Shown here: positions 1-9,700 of the stretch, in pieces
Position numbering within the stretch: position 1 is the stretch's first letter
Layout: the number at the start of each line of letters is the position of its first letter
NCBI RefSeq assembly: GCF_000735695.2
Contig: NZ_JASZ02000019.1
Span: 1-47,419 of the forward strand
From: Kaistella haifensis DSM 19056
GTDB lineage: Bacteria > Bacteroidota > Bacteroidia > Flavobacteriales > Weeksellaceae
DNA length: 47,419 nucleotides
Reading direction: 5' to 3'
Notes under the pieces: model-generated
The model's database searches: none
What the model saw: the letters and a program-made list of their open reading frames with translations, nothing else
Told to the model about the DNA's origin: nothing
Translations under genes and position numbers: made by a program

Positions 1-222
<222 letters not shown>

Positions 223-345
223 TTAAAGCTCTAATATACAAATTCTTGCAATAAAAAACAAGCTATTTTAAACCCAAAATACTAATAATCAGTAAATTAT
301 AAGTGGTTTAAGGAGAGACTATTTATTTGATTAATGTTTATCGTT

Positions 346-1752
346 TTATAGTTTTTCTGCGTTTAAATTTTGTGTGGACTTCATCAATTCAATCGCTGCC
401 CTTCTTTGGTTGAAGATAGCGGTTTGATAATCTAATTCTGCAACTTCCAAATCGTTTTCCGCTTCAATCAATTGCGTCGCTTTAATCAAACCATATCTGA
501 ATTCTTTTTCGGCTTGTGTCAATGCATTTTTAGCAATTTTTTTCGCGGTCGCTTTTAGATCAACTTGGGCATTTGCGATGTTATAATTGGTTTGATTATT
601 GGCTAAATTGAGCTGCAATTTTCTTTCGGCATCAGATTTTTTACTTTCTAAAATTTCTCTGTCAATTTTTGCTTTTTCTACTTCATGTTTTCCTTCATTT
701 CCATCAAAAACATCCCATTTAAAACCAATTCCCGCTTGAAAAATGGGCAATAGATTAAAATTCGTCAAGTCATAATCTAACTTTGCACCAGTTCCCGGCA
801 TCAATGCTTTAGAAGAAGAAATATTGGTGTTATAAAATCCTATGTAGGAAAGCGAAGTCATGGCTTGAACTTTGGGAATCCACCACGTTTTTTCTGCTTT
901 TATTTTCGCATCAATCGCTTTCATTCCGAAATCCAAAGCTTTCAGTTCCGCCCTGTTGTCGATGCTTTCATCGGTTACCAAATACTCAATTTTTTCTAAA
1001 TTCGGGTTGATCAGCGCAATTCGCTCTTTATCAATTCCTGTTAAAAGATGCAATTGTGTAATCAGCAACTCTCTTTTTCCTTCGTATTCTACCATTTTAG
1101 AATTTAAGGTAGCTTGGGCCAATTCTATTTTTTTGTAATCGTAAGGGGTGATTAATCCATAACCAAGAGCTTTTTCAGCAGTTTTTCTATTGGCATCGAG
1201 ACGTTTTTTGCTTTCGTCCAACACATTTTTCGACTCTGCTACCAGTGCAAATTGATCATACGCTTTAGAAATCTGCGTAATCACTTCGTCTTCATTTTTA
1301 ACCTGCAATGCTTTATTGGCATTGTCTTTTTCGATTAAAGCTTGCTTCAGATACTTTACTTTTCCGCCAGAATAAAGAACCGCTGTTGCTTCGATTTTTG
1401 CCGCGGCATCAAAACCTGACAAATTAAAATTATTGTTAAAAGTTCCTTCCGGGAAAACTGCACCGGGAAAAAGAGGGTTAATTGCAGGTATGGCAATTTC
1501 TGGTGAAACTACCTTTGCCGTAGCGTTTAAATATCCTCCCTTTCCAGAAATTTCCACCTTTGGTAAGAAAATATCTTTCAGTTTTTCTTGGTCTAATTCG
1601 TTTGCTTTAGACTCCAAATTTTGTTGTTCTATGGTCGCGTCTTTCGTCATCGCTGCGTCTACCAATTCCTGCAAAGAAGGAGCAGTTTGCGCAGAAAATG
1701 ACAAGGGAAACCCAAGCATTGTAATAAAAAATAATGTTTTATAGTTTTTCAT
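346..1752 (-). CDS. TolC family outer membrane efflux protein
   Basis: Outer-membrane channel of the TolC/OEP family, which would carry substrates from an inner-membrane pump through the periplasm and outer membrane. From the chosen start (1752) the protein has 468 residues, the usual length. It begins with a Sec signal peptide ending ...SFSAQ, followed by two long helical, coiled-coil-rich halves (many KA..E..L heptads). The second half contains the usual EKEFRYGLIKATQLIEAE segment and the NDLEVAELDYQTA ending. A longer frame open to 1836 would add 28 residues before the signal peptide, so I rejected it. No membrane fusion protein or RND/ABC pump is beside it, so it is an orphan that may serve several pumps. 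A perfect palindrome lies 51 bases upstream of the start. Confidence 0.88.
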   Translation of the reverse strand: MKNYKTLFFITMLGFPLSFSAQTAPSLQELVDAAMTKDATIEQQNLESKANELDQEKLKDIFLPKVEISGKGGYLNATAKVVSPEIAIPAINPLFPGAVFPEGTFNNNFNLSGFDAAAKIEATAVLYSGGKVKYLKQALIEKDNANKALQVKNEDEVITQISKAYDQFALVAESKNVLDESKKRLDANRKTAEKALGYGLITPYDYKKIELAQATLNSKMVEYEGKRELLITQLHLLTGIDKERIALINPNLEKIEYLVTDESIDNRAELKALDFGMKAIDAKIKAEKTWWIPKVQAMTSLSYIGFYNTNISSSKALMPGTGAKLDYDLTNFNLLPIFQAGIGFKWDVFDGNEGKHEVEKAKIDREILESKKSDAERKLQLNLANNQTNYNIANAQVDLKATAKKIAKNALTQAEKEFRYGLIKATQLIEAENDLEVAELDYQTAIFNQRRAAIELMKSTQNLNAEKL

Positions 1753-1802
1753 TTTTAATGTTTTTTGAAGTTGCAAAGTTGCGAAGATTGACATAATAAT
1801 GC

Positions 1803-1818
1803 TTTGACATTTGTCAAA
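1803..1818. promoter_or_regulatory. Palindrome upstream of tolC-like gene, possible repressor operator
   Basis: TTTGACA-TT-TGTCAAA is a perfect 7+2+7 inverted repeat 51 bases upstream of the tolC-like start, where a promoter would be expected. Efflux genes in this phylum are often controlled by TetR- or MarR-type repressors that bind such palindromes. No regulator gene is adjacent, so the link is inferred from position and symmetry only. Confidence 0.4.
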
Positions 1819-1869
1819 AAGTAGAAAAGTCCACAAAAAATTTGCGGGCGAGCTATATATTTATGTTTT

Positions 1870-1879
1870 GGCTAAAGCC
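1870..1879. repeat. Short GGCT-AA-AGCC inverted repeat, possible remnant of a dispersed repeat
   Basis: A small perfect inverted repeat sits in the AT-rich gap between the tolC-like gene and the SWIM gene. The flanking text (GCGGGCGAGC at about 1844-1853, then GGCTAAAGCC) is richer in GC than the rest of the gap. It resembles the small GGCTAAAGCC-type intergenic repeats I recall from Chryseobacterium genomes, but no second copy is visible in this window. Confidence 0.25.
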
Positions 1880-1928
1880 TACCTGTTACATTTAGAAAAA
1901 AAAAATATAACTAATTGAAAATCAATTT

Positions 1929-3575
1929 TTATTTCAATTTTTTTAGAACCATTGAAGAAAAGCTATAGCTACCAAATCCAAATGAATTTTTACTAAAATA
2001 TGATTTTAGATGAGCGTTATCGTATTTTGAAACTAAAAAATTTGCCAATTTTTCATCTTCACTTTCTACTGAACTCCAACTAGATCTTCGACTTACCTTA
2101 ACTAAAAATTTTTCTTTATCAATTAAATAAAGTTTTTCAGAGTATTGATTAATAACAAATGTAGGAAGGTTTTCATCTATCACATCTAGCATTTTAGTAT
2201 AGTTTTTTTCGTATTCTAAAATCTGAAAATATATTTCTGCATTTTCGGGATATTGGTAAAAACTTCTACGCAAATTTGCTAAAATCTTGGTTCTGAATTT
2301 TTTAAATTCTCCATTATCTGTTTCATTTTGCTCAATAAAAATATAATCTTCTACAGTAGGGTTCCCTTGAAATTTTAATTTTTTAATAATTGCTAACTTT
2401 CCTAAATCATTATTTTCAAAATACAATTTTTCTAAAATTTCGTAGTAAGGATAATTGTATTTTTCATTAGAATTTCTGTTGATAATCTCATTACAATATT
2501 TTTCGACTAGATTTTTATCAAATTTCAATAATTCATTTAAAATTTTAATATTATAAGAATTTTTGTAAAAAGCAATAGGAAAATAGGATTTTACAGACAA
2601 AAACATCTCATTCTCTATCATAATATCCAACAAATGTTCTCGAAGTTCCGTTCGTAATCCCACATCATTTTTAATCCAAATTTCGATTTGCTCTTTTACT
2701 AATTTTGCTATAAATTTTTTCTGAGGAGTATCTGCATATTTATAAATATCAAACAACAAATGGTATAAAGTATGCGGAATACTTCCTGTGCCTTTCAAAT
2801 AATAATTCCAATATTCCTGTGCCAATATTTCCCATACCAATTGATCTTTTATTTGATTGAAATTGATGGCAAATTTCGTCCTAAATTTATCTATAAAACT
2901 CTCAATTCTATTGCTGGTAGTATAAATATTCACTTGAAAACTCATTAAATGATCACAGATGAGATTGTACGTTTCCAAAGCAATATTTTTTGCAATATTC
3001 TGCCATATAAATTCTTCTACAGGCTCCAAACTTTTCGTGAGAATATCTACTATTTTTTTAATTTCTGGTGCGGTAATATTTTTCTTTTTTCCTACTACAG
3101 ATTGTATGCTTTTGTCAATAATACTCTTGATTTCAAAATCAGAAAAATCAGTCTTTTTTTCTCCAAATTCTAATAAAAATTGAATTTCTGCCTCTTTATT
3201 TTTTTTGAAAAATTCTAAAATCCACCCTTTAATTTCTTCAGAATTTAGATTTTCTATTGCTAATTCTGCTTCCGAAATTTTTTTTGCTTTTAATTTTGTT
3301 TTTTTGGTTGGTTTATTATTCTTTATTTCAAAAATATGTATTGCCAAAGCTAATAAATGATTACAAAAACCTTGATCTGAACAATCACAAGAAGAATCTA
3401 TGATTTCTAATTTTTCATTAATAGAAATTTGCACATCATAGCTTTCCTCGCCTTCATCTATAAAACAAATGAAATTGTTTTTTTTATCTTCTTCAATCTC
3501 TCGTAAAGAAAGTTTTTTAGCTTTATTAATTTTTTGCTTTGAAAACTGACTTTCTAAATCTATAATATTGAGCAT
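1929..3575 (-). CDS. SWIM zinc-finger domain protein, stand-alone
   Basis: A 548-residue cytoplasmic protein without signal peptide or membrane segments. Residues 63-73 hold the SWIM zinc finger CxCx5CxH (C63, C65, C71, H73), a small zinc-binding fold that contacts DNA or protein. The remaining 470 residues look wholly helical and rich in Lys, Glu, Ile and Phe, with HEAT-like composition and no recognised catalytic motif. In many bacteria a SWIM domain is fused to or beside a SNF2-type helicase, but none is present here. The gene is visibly more AT-rich than its neighbours (long A/T runs, nearly all codons ending in A or T) and sits between two inverted-repeat tracts, which suggests later acquisition. 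The SWIM call is solid. The cellular role is unknown. Confidence 0.8.
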   Translation of the reverse strand: MLNIIDLESQFSKQKINKAKKLSLREIEEDKKNNFICFIDEGEESYDVQISINEKLEIIDSSCDCSDQGFCNHLLALAIHIFEIKNNKPTKKTKLKAKKISEAELAIENLNSEEIKGWILEFFKKNKEAEIQFLLEFGEKKTDFSDFEIKSIIDKSIQSVVGKKKNITAPEIKKIVDILTKSLEPVEEFIWQNIAKNIALETYNLICDHLMSFQVNIYTTSNRIESFIDKFRTKFAINFNQIKDQLVWEILAQEYWNYYLKGTGSIPHTLYHLLFDIYKYADTPQKKFIAKLVKEQIEIWIKNDVGLRTELREHLLDIMIENEMFLSVKSYFPIAFYKNSYNIKILNELLKFDKNLVEKYCNEIINRNSNEKYNYPYYEILEKLYFENNDLGKLAIIKKLKFQGNPTVEDYIFIEQNETDNGEFKKFRTKILANLRRSFYQYPENAEIYFQILEYEKNYTKMLDVIDENLPTFVINQYSEKLYLIDKEKFLVKVSRRSSWSSVESEDEKLANFLVSKYDNAHLKSYFSKNSFGFGSYSFSSMVLKKLK

Positions 3576-3659
3576 TCCCGGCTTTTTTTCAAAGGTAAAA
3601 AACTATATTTTATCATAAGAAAATTTTAATAAAAAAATTTGAAAAGCATTATTTCTGGC

Positions 3660-3692
3660 AATCCTTGAATTATTTAAAATCCTTCAAGGATT
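3660..3692. repeat. 10-bp inverted repeat upstream of the SWIM gene
   Basis: AATCCTTGAA (3660-3669) and TTCAAGGATT (3683-3692) are perfect inverted arms around a 13-base AT spacer. The repeat lies about 85 bases upstream of the SWIM start and just downstream of the A2M terminator. It could be an operator or a small dispersed repeat; there is no T-run after the right arm, so it is not a good terminator. Confidence 0.45.
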
Positions 3693-3696
3693 AAGT

Positions 3697-3730
3697 TTTA
3701 AAAAAAAAGTCAAGCAAAAAGCCCGACTTT
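3697..3730 (-). terminator. Rho-independent terminator of the A2M gene
   Basis: On the minus strand a 9-bp stem (AAGTCGGGC / GCTTGACTT, with two G-T pairs) closes a T5 loop and is followed by a long T-run. It begins about 25 bases after the stop codon of the alpha-2-macroglobulin gene. Confidence 0.75.
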
Positions 3731-3753
3731 ATTGATATTTTTAGAATTACAAA

Positions 3754-6700
3754 TTATTCAGTTATCGAAACTTTCGTTCCTTGTGTGTGAGCATTCATTT
3801 GAGGAGCGTAATAGTTCTGCATCGTCGTAATTCCATTGCTGAACGTTCCGGCAGCATTACAAATGTAATCGTACCCGAAAACGTATTTTCCTTTCGGCAT
3901 ATATTCGATGTAGAAATTAGTGGAAGCATCTTTGGTGACTTGATAATAACCCAAATTATTCTTCCATTGATAGCCAGAAAGTACATCAACTGGTTCAAAA
4001 CCTACCGCTCTCATATCTTTCAAATGAATAAATTCCATATTTCTATCGGTGTTCAGAATCATTCTAACCGTTACTTTATCGCCGATTTTTAGCGGAGCAT
4101 TTTCTGTAATTTTTTGCAATTCTTCACCATTTACGGTTTTCACTTTTTTGTACAATTCTTTGGTGATGGAAATATAAGTTTCCGAAGATTTGATCTTATC
4201 TAAATCCTCGTAATATTGCCAGAATAAACCACCTTGCACAATTCCAGCTCCTGGTTTTGTAATGGTTACAGTTCCGAGATTTTTGTCGATATCTTCCTGT
4301 TTTAAGGTAGATTTCACATAACCGGTTGCTTTCGTATCCGGCTTGGTGAGTTCTTTTCCGCCCCAAATAATCGTTGCATGATCGCTTTCCACAGAAGTCC
4401 AGGATTTTCCGGAATTCAGAATGGTGAAAATCACTTCCGCAGTTCCGCGAGAACTTCCCCAAGAATTCACTTCTTTCTGTGTAACAAGCCATATTTTCAT
4501 TTCTTCAATGAATTTTTCATCATTTGGAGTCAATTTGTTAAACGCTTCTAAAGCTCCCGCATGATTCACTGTTTTCGATGAATACCAACCCCAATCGTTG
4601 AGGTTTTGTTTCCAATAAACCCCTTGAGTTTCGCTTTCCGTAGAGGTTTCTTTTAAATAAGTCAGGAATTTTTTCGAAACATCTTTTAAACCATAATCAT
4701 TAAACAAAATCGCCAATCGGTGCAATCCAAAGAACGTGAAATCGGTGATTTTTTCGGTTTTTGCTTTAGCAATAACTGCGTTTTTCAAAGCGGTTCCTTT
4801 TGCATTTAATGGGAATGCTTTTTCCCAATATTTTCGGCTGTCGAGATAATCTAAAATATAATTATTAACCACATTTCTCTTATCGATTTCGCCATATTTA
4901 TTCACTTCATGATCAACAAATTTTACCAATTTCGCCACCATTTCTTTTTGTTCGGAAGCTTGATAATCTGCTACATTTCCTTTCAACCATTCATTGATTT
5001 TTCCTAAATTTTTCAAGATGTACAACGAGTTATAATATGAACTCGGATAACCGGCGTACCACGAAAAACCGCCATCAGGATTTTGCAATTTTTTCAGTTC
5101 GCTCCAATCATCGTTGATGGAATTTCGCATATTATTCGCATCGAATAATCTTGCCAATTTTGCCATTTGCTCGGTTTCGTTTTTAGCATCCAAAACCCAA
5201 GGTGTTTCTTCCAACAATAACTGTTTCAATTCCTGGTTTTTCTCGAGATTTGAATTCAATAAACCTTTAGATTGATATTCATCAAAAACAGTTTTCAGTT
5301 TCGGATTGGCTTTGAAAATTTCAGACGCCAAAACATCTGCAAACCATTTATTGAAAACCACATCCGCAGAAAGATTGCTGTCGTTTTTCAAACTTGGCAA
5401 TGCAAACATGATTTCCCAAATCGGATTGGTCGTTAATTCTAAAGTATTGGAAACATTGGTCGCAGTTTTAGAAGTGTTATTTTTAAGATTTTCGAGGACA
5501 AAAGATTTAGTTTGACCTTCTTTCACAAAAACAGGAACGGCGTCGGTTACCAACATTCGGTTTGGTAAAACAGCAATTGCTTTTTGTTCACCATCGGAAT
5601 AACTATCGGCTTTAGCCACGACTTTAATAATCATCGAAGAAACGTCCTTTGGAACTTTCAGTCTCCAGTTGATCACCGAATTTCCCAATTCTTTTAATTC
5701 AAAAGATTTCTGAGTTTCATTTAAACCAAATTTACCGGAAATATCTTCGTTTGTAAAAGCATCTAAAATCTGTAATTGCGCAGTTCCAGCGAGTTTTTTA
5801 TCCACCAAACTAGAAAGTTTCGATTGCAGATTCAATTCGTCGCCTTCTCGCAAAAATCTCGGATAATTCGGCGTTACCGAAAATTCTTTCTGAGTAACCA
5901 CTTCTTTCTCCAAAACAGCAGCTCTCGCATCTTTGGTATGCGCCAAAAACATCAATTTCCATTGGGTTAAAGCTTCCGGAGAAGTAAACTCAAAAGTGAC
6001 ATTTCCGTCTTTATCGGTCATTAAATTGGGATAGAAAAACGCGGTTTCGTTTAAGTTTTGGCGAACCGGGATTTTGTCTAAATCTTCTTTTTCCTCTGAT
6101 TTTTTCTTTCTTGGTCGCACAGGTTGTCCATTTATCTTCACAATGTATCCGTTTGCATCTACTTCTTCAACGTCTGAATAAACCGTTGTGCTAGATACTG
6201 GCGGTGGCGGCGGATTTCCAACAGATTTCATTTCAGATTGAGCTCGAACAGCTGATGCTAGTACTGCACTTTCGCTAATAATTCCACCATAAATTCCACC
6301 ATCAAACCAATTGAAATTTGGGAAATTCACACCTTTCTGCTCCAAATAAGGAACGCGTCTGTTGTAAAATTCCTGCGCCAAATTTTCATTGATTCCATAA
6401 GAATTGATAATGAAATATTTTTGGTAAAGTTGTTGCCAAGAATAATTGTTCACCGCAAACTGATCGAGTGACATATCATACATATTGGCCAAAACTTCAG
6501 CATTGAATTCCTCTTTATCTTCCCCGAGAATTTTTACCGTCCATTTTTCTTTTGAACCAGGTTGCAGTTTATCGCGGAAAGTCACCGTTTCAATTCGCAA
6601 AGGTTTTTTATCAGAGATAATCTTCAGATTCACCGATTCTGTTTGCACATCGTTGAAAGCTACCAACTGAAACTGAACATTGATCTGATCGATGTTTTCG

Positions 6701-9639
6701 TCTTTCGGGAGCGCTACTTCGTACTGTAAAACTCCATTTTTGAAAGTTTTCTGTTCGGTTACGGTCTTTCCATTTCCGTTCTGCACATAAATGTTCACCA
6801 ACGCATTTGGAATTGCCGAATAAGCGTAGATGGTCGCCTTTTCATTTCGTTGAAATTCCATTTTTGGCTGAATGATTTTGAGAAATGGTTTCTGAGAATC
6901 GACAAGGAATCTTTTATCAAAAACTTCGAAAGTTTTTTCGGTTTTGATGGTGTCTTTTCCCTCGATATTGAAGAGTTCAAGTTTGTATTTTCCGGCAGAC
7001 AATTTTCCGAGATCTAAATCGGTTGATGGTTGCTGAGTTTTTTCAAAAACTACACTTTCAACTTTTTCTTTTTTCTCCTCTTTATCAAAATAATCATGCG
7101 GGAATTTTTGAATAAATTCTTCCTTCGAAAGTTGCGGTAAATCCTGAATTTCATTCTCGAAATTGCTTCGGAAAATTCTTTCTTTCGGTTGAAGTTTCGA
7201 CAATTTTACGTGATATGATTTTTTTAAATTCTGGTCATTGTAATTTTTAGTTTCAACTTTAATTTTCAAATTTTCATCGGCAAATGGGTCTTTCACATCA
7301 TCCATTTTGATGTAGTGAGAAATCGAAGCCACTTTCACGTTGGTGGTTTCCGATTGTGTTTCGCCGTTACTGTCCGTTACCGAAGCATTGATTTGATAAT
7401 TATCAATCTGGATTCCTTCTAAAGTTTCATCTTTTTTCAGATCAACTTTTATGATAAATTCACCTTTTTCATTGGTTTTTACTTCGCCCAGAATAGAATT
7501 TTCGTTATCGTTTCCACGAGGATACCACCAGAAATATCTCCAACGAATATTCTGTTTTTTAATTTCATAATTTACGGTAGCATTACTCAATGGAATTCCG
7601 GAAAACATCATTGCTTTTCCTTTAAGTTCAATGGTTTGCCCGTACTTGTATTCATCTTTCACTGGTTCGAAAGAGACCTCAAATTTTGGCCTTTTGTATT
7701 CTTCAACCCTGAAATATTTCATTCCGTCGATCAGGTAGTCCGAACTTTCATCATTATTGGTAACCTTAATGCTGAATTCGCCGTTAAGCTTACCTTGCGG
7801 CAACGTGAAACTTCCATTAACAGACCCAAATTCATTGGTAACCAATTGCTGTTTATTCAATTCTTCACCGTTCGCATCGTTTAAAATAACCGTAAGTTTA
7901 GATTTGGAAACCACATTTTCTTTTTTGGATTCTCCGTTGAAAGCAGTGGCAATTACCTTGAAATAAACCGTTTGTCCCGGTCTGTAAATCGCTCTGTCAA
8001 GGAAAATCTGTGCCTGTTCGCGATCTTCAATTTTATTTTCTCCGTAATATTGATTTCCATAGGCTTGAATCAAATTGAAATCGTTGGTTTTCGGTTGTTG
8101 TACCAAAAAATAGCGATAATAATCTTTATCTTTAGAAACCGGAAACTTGAAATTCGCAGCATTATCGGAATTGATATTATAGGTATTGACGTTTTTTCCA
8201 CGAGAATATTCGAAGATTTTCAAACCTTCATTAGAAATCGGTTTCCCGTTTTCCCGATGGACTAATTTTAGGCGATCTTCAATGGATTTCCTGTCATCTT
8301 TTTGGTCATAAATCAATCTCGAAGAAGTCGCAATAAAGTAAAAATGTTCCTGAATGGCGTTTTCTACAACATATTCCACCACATAAATCCCCGACGGAAG
8401 TGGCTTTATTTCTAATGAAGTTTGGTGATTTTGGAAATCATTCAAGTTCGGAAGTTTGAAAGTTTCTTTTCTTACCAATGTTTTCTTGATCGTTGAAAAA
8501 ATATTTTTATCATAAGAATTCGAAACATATTTCAAGAAATTTGTTACGTCATCTTTCACCTCATAAATATTTAATGAAAACTGATCAACATTTTTCGCTT
8601 GGGCAACCAGATGAATTGGCAAATTTGCCTGCGTATGTTTCTCATATTTTATTGCTAAAGTCGGATTGAGAATCTGATTTTTTCTGTTTTCGAGATTGTT
8701 ATAAAACTGCGATTTTGGATATTGTTTTTTCCCATTTTCAATCCACTGCAGCGCTTCTGCGAATTTTTTATCTGCAGTTAAAAGATCCACAATATCCGCA
8801 ATAATCATTAATTTGTAATCCCCATCAATATTGGATTTCGCAAGGTTTTGCAACTGCGAAAGTCGGTCTTTGCAGTTCGTAAATCTGCATTGATCATTCA
8901 GTTTCTTATGCTGGAAATAGAGTTTTGAATTCCCGGAATTATTTAAAATCAATTCCTCATAATTTGATAAAATTCTGGCTTGATTTTGCTTTAATTCGTT
9001 CGGAGTGAAAAGATCATTGCTTTTTAGAAATTCAATTTCATTAGAAAAACTCCAATCAAGTAAAGTCGGAAAATATTCCAAATCATTTTTATTTTCGAAA
9101 ATTTCTTTAATATCCGAAGTTTTTATTTTTTTTAAATGATCTTTTTCTGCATTTAAAATCGAAAAATTTTTAATCAAAAAATTTTTAAAATCTAGTTTGC
9201 TCCAGGTTTCAATTTGTGCAAAATCTTGGTTATCGAAATTCGTTCTTTGGTTGATTTCCCAAGAATTATTCTGGTAATAATCCCAAAAGAACTCGCCCAA
9301 TAAAACCTGATAAACCAATTTCTGATCACCTTTCAGTGTTTCCCCAAATGTTGAAAGTTTCTTGAAAAAACGGCTCGTAGCATCGTTGTCACCATCATCG
9401 TACGTTTGGTTGGAAATACTGAATTCCGCCTTCAGCGAGCGAATCAATTGATTGATGTTTTCATCTTTCATGGCTTGTTTTTGAATTTCTAAAATAATGG
9501 GAAGGTTGGATTTGTAATTTCCGGATTTGTAATTATCGCTTACTTTTTTCCACTGATCATCGTAATATTTTTGCCCAAAAAGAGGCGCAAAGAACATCAT
9601 CAAAAGAAAAAGACTGAAAATTTTGGTGAGATTTTTCAT
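3754..9639 (-). CDS. Alpha-2-macroglobulin family protein lacking the thioester
   Basis: A 1961-residue secreted protein of the bacterial alpha-2-macroglobulin family, periplasmic proteins thought to trap foreign proteases. It has a Sec signal peptide (residues 1-22, ending APLFGQ) with no lipobox cysteine, so it is not a lipoprotein, unlike E. coli YfhM. An N-terminal helical and TPR-like part (to about 350) is followed by MG beta-sandwich repeats (about 350-1100), including the MG2-type segment IYRPGQTVYFKV. A proline-rich stretch around residue 1145 is a bait-region candidate, and the A2M/TED part follows (about 1230-1850). The thioester CxEQ expected after NPIWEIMFALPSL is replaced by SADV (S1424-V1427), so no thioester can form. 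The start overlaps nothing on its own strand; the divergent UbiA-like gene begins 61 bases away. Family assignment is secure; the function without thioester is uncertain. Confidence 0.9.
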   Translation of the reverse strand: MKNLTKIFSLFLLMMFFAPLFGQKYYDDQWKKVSDNYKSGNYKSNLPIILEIQKQAMKDENINQLIRSLKAEFSISNQTYDDGDNDATSRFFKKLSTFGETLKGDQKLVYQVLLGEFFWDYYQNNSWEINQRTNFDNQDFAQIETWSKLDFKNFLIKNFSILNAEKDHLKKIKTSDIKEIFENKNDLEYFPTLLDWSFSNEIEFLKSNDLFTPNELKQNQARILSNYEELILNNSGNSKLYFQHKKLNDQCRFTNCKDRLSQLQNLAKSNIDGDYKLMIIADIVDLLTADKKFAEALQWIENGKKQYPKSQFYNNLENRKNQILNPTLAIKYEKHTQANLPIHLVAQAKNVDQFSLNIYEVKDDVTNFLKYVSNSYDKNIFSTIKKTLVRKETFKLPNLNDFQNHQTSLEIKPLPSGIYVVEYVVENAIQEHFYFIATSSRLIYDQKDDRKSIEDRLKLVHRENGKPISNEGLKIFEYSRGKNVNTYNINSDNAANFKFPVSKDKDYYRYFLVQQPKTNDFNLIQAYGNQYYGENKIEDREQAQIFLDRAIYRPGQTVYFKVIATAFNGESKKENVVSKSKLTVILNDANGEELNKQQLVTNEFGSVNGSFTLPQGKLNGEFSIKVTNNDESSDYLIDGMKYFRVEEYKRPKFEVSFEPVKDEYKYGQTIELKGKAMMFSGIPLSNATVNYEIKKQNIRWRYFWWYPRGNDNENSILGEVKTNEKGEFIIKVDLKKDETLEGIQIDNYQINASVTDSNGETQSETTNVKVASISHYIKMDDVKDPFADENLKIKVETKNYNDQNLKKSYHVKLSKLQPKERIFRSNFENEIQDLPQLSKEEFIQKFPHDYFDKEEKKEKVESVVFEKTQQPSTDLDLGKLSAGKYKLELFNIEGKDTIKTEKTFEVFDKRFLVDSQKPFLKIIQPKMEFQRNEKATIYAYSAIPNALVNIYVQNGNGKTVTEQKTFKNGVLQYEVALPKDENIDQINVQFQLVAFNDVQTESVNLKIISDKKPLRIETVTFRDKLQPGSKEKWTVKILGEDKEEFNAEVLANMYDMSLDQFAVNNYSWQQLYQKYFIINSYGINENLAQEFYNRRVPYLEQKGVNFPNFNWFDGGIYGGIISESAVLASAVRAQSEMKSVGNPPPPPVSSTTVYSDVEEVDANGYIVKINGQPVRPRKKKSEEKEDLDKIPVRQNLNETAFFYPNLMTDKDGNVTFEFTSPEALTQWKLMFLAHTKDARAAVLEKEVVTQKEFSVTPNYPRFLREGDELNLQSKLSSLVDKKLAGTAQLQILDAFTNEDISGKFGLNETQKSFELKELGNSVINWRLKVPKDVSSMIIKVVAKADSYSDGEQKAIAVLPNRMLVTDAVPVFVKEGQTKSFVLENLKNNTSKTATNVSNTLELTTNPIWEIMFALPSLKNDSNLSADVVFNKWFADVLASEIFKANPKLKTVFDEYQSKGLLNSNLEKNQELKQLLLEETPWVLDAKNETEQMAKLARLFDANNMRNSINDDWSELKKLQNPDGGFSWYAGYPSSYYNSLYILKNLGKINEWLKGNVADYQASEQKEMVAKLVKFVDHEVNKYGEIDKRNVVNNYILDYLDSRKYWEKAFPLNAKGTALKNAVIAKAKTEKITDFTFFGLHRLAILFNDYGLKDVSKKFLTYLKETSTESETQGVYWKQNLNDWGWYSSKTVNHAGALEAFNKLTPNDEKFIEEMKIWLVTQKEVNSWGSSRGTAEVIFTILNSGKSWTSVESDHATIIWGGKELTKPDTKATGYVKSTLKQEDIDKNLGTVTITKPGAGIVQGGLFWQYYEDLDKIKSSETYISITKELYKKVKTVNGEELQKITENAPLKIGDKVTVRMILNTDRNMEFIHLKDMRAVGFEPVDVLSGYQWKNNLGYYQVTKDASTNFYIEYMPKGKYVFGYDYICNAAGTFSNGITTMQNYYAPQMNAHTQGTKVSITE

Positions 9640-9660
9640 AAAAAATGGTGCTAAACTAGC

Positions 9661-9695
9661 TTTGGGATGGCGAAAGAAATTATTGGTTAAATTTG
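9661..9695 (+). promoter_or_regulatory. Bacteroidetes-type promoter of the UbiA-like/recF operon
   Basis: TAAATTTG (9688-9695) fits the TAnnTTTG -7 element exactly and TTTG (9661-9664) is a -33 candidate, with a spacer of 23 that is longer than the usual ~19. Only five bases separate the -7 element from the ATG at 9701, which implies an almost leaderless transcript. Confidence 0.5.
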
Positions 9696-9700
9696 CATCA

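Noticed and set aside
1753-1836. Longer N-terminus for the tolC-like gene
   Set aside because: It would put 28 residues, including the palindrome region, before a complete signal peptide.
9623-9700. Longer N-terminus for the UbiA-like gene
   Set aside because: It overlaps the divergent A2M start and would place the -7 promoter element inside the coding region.
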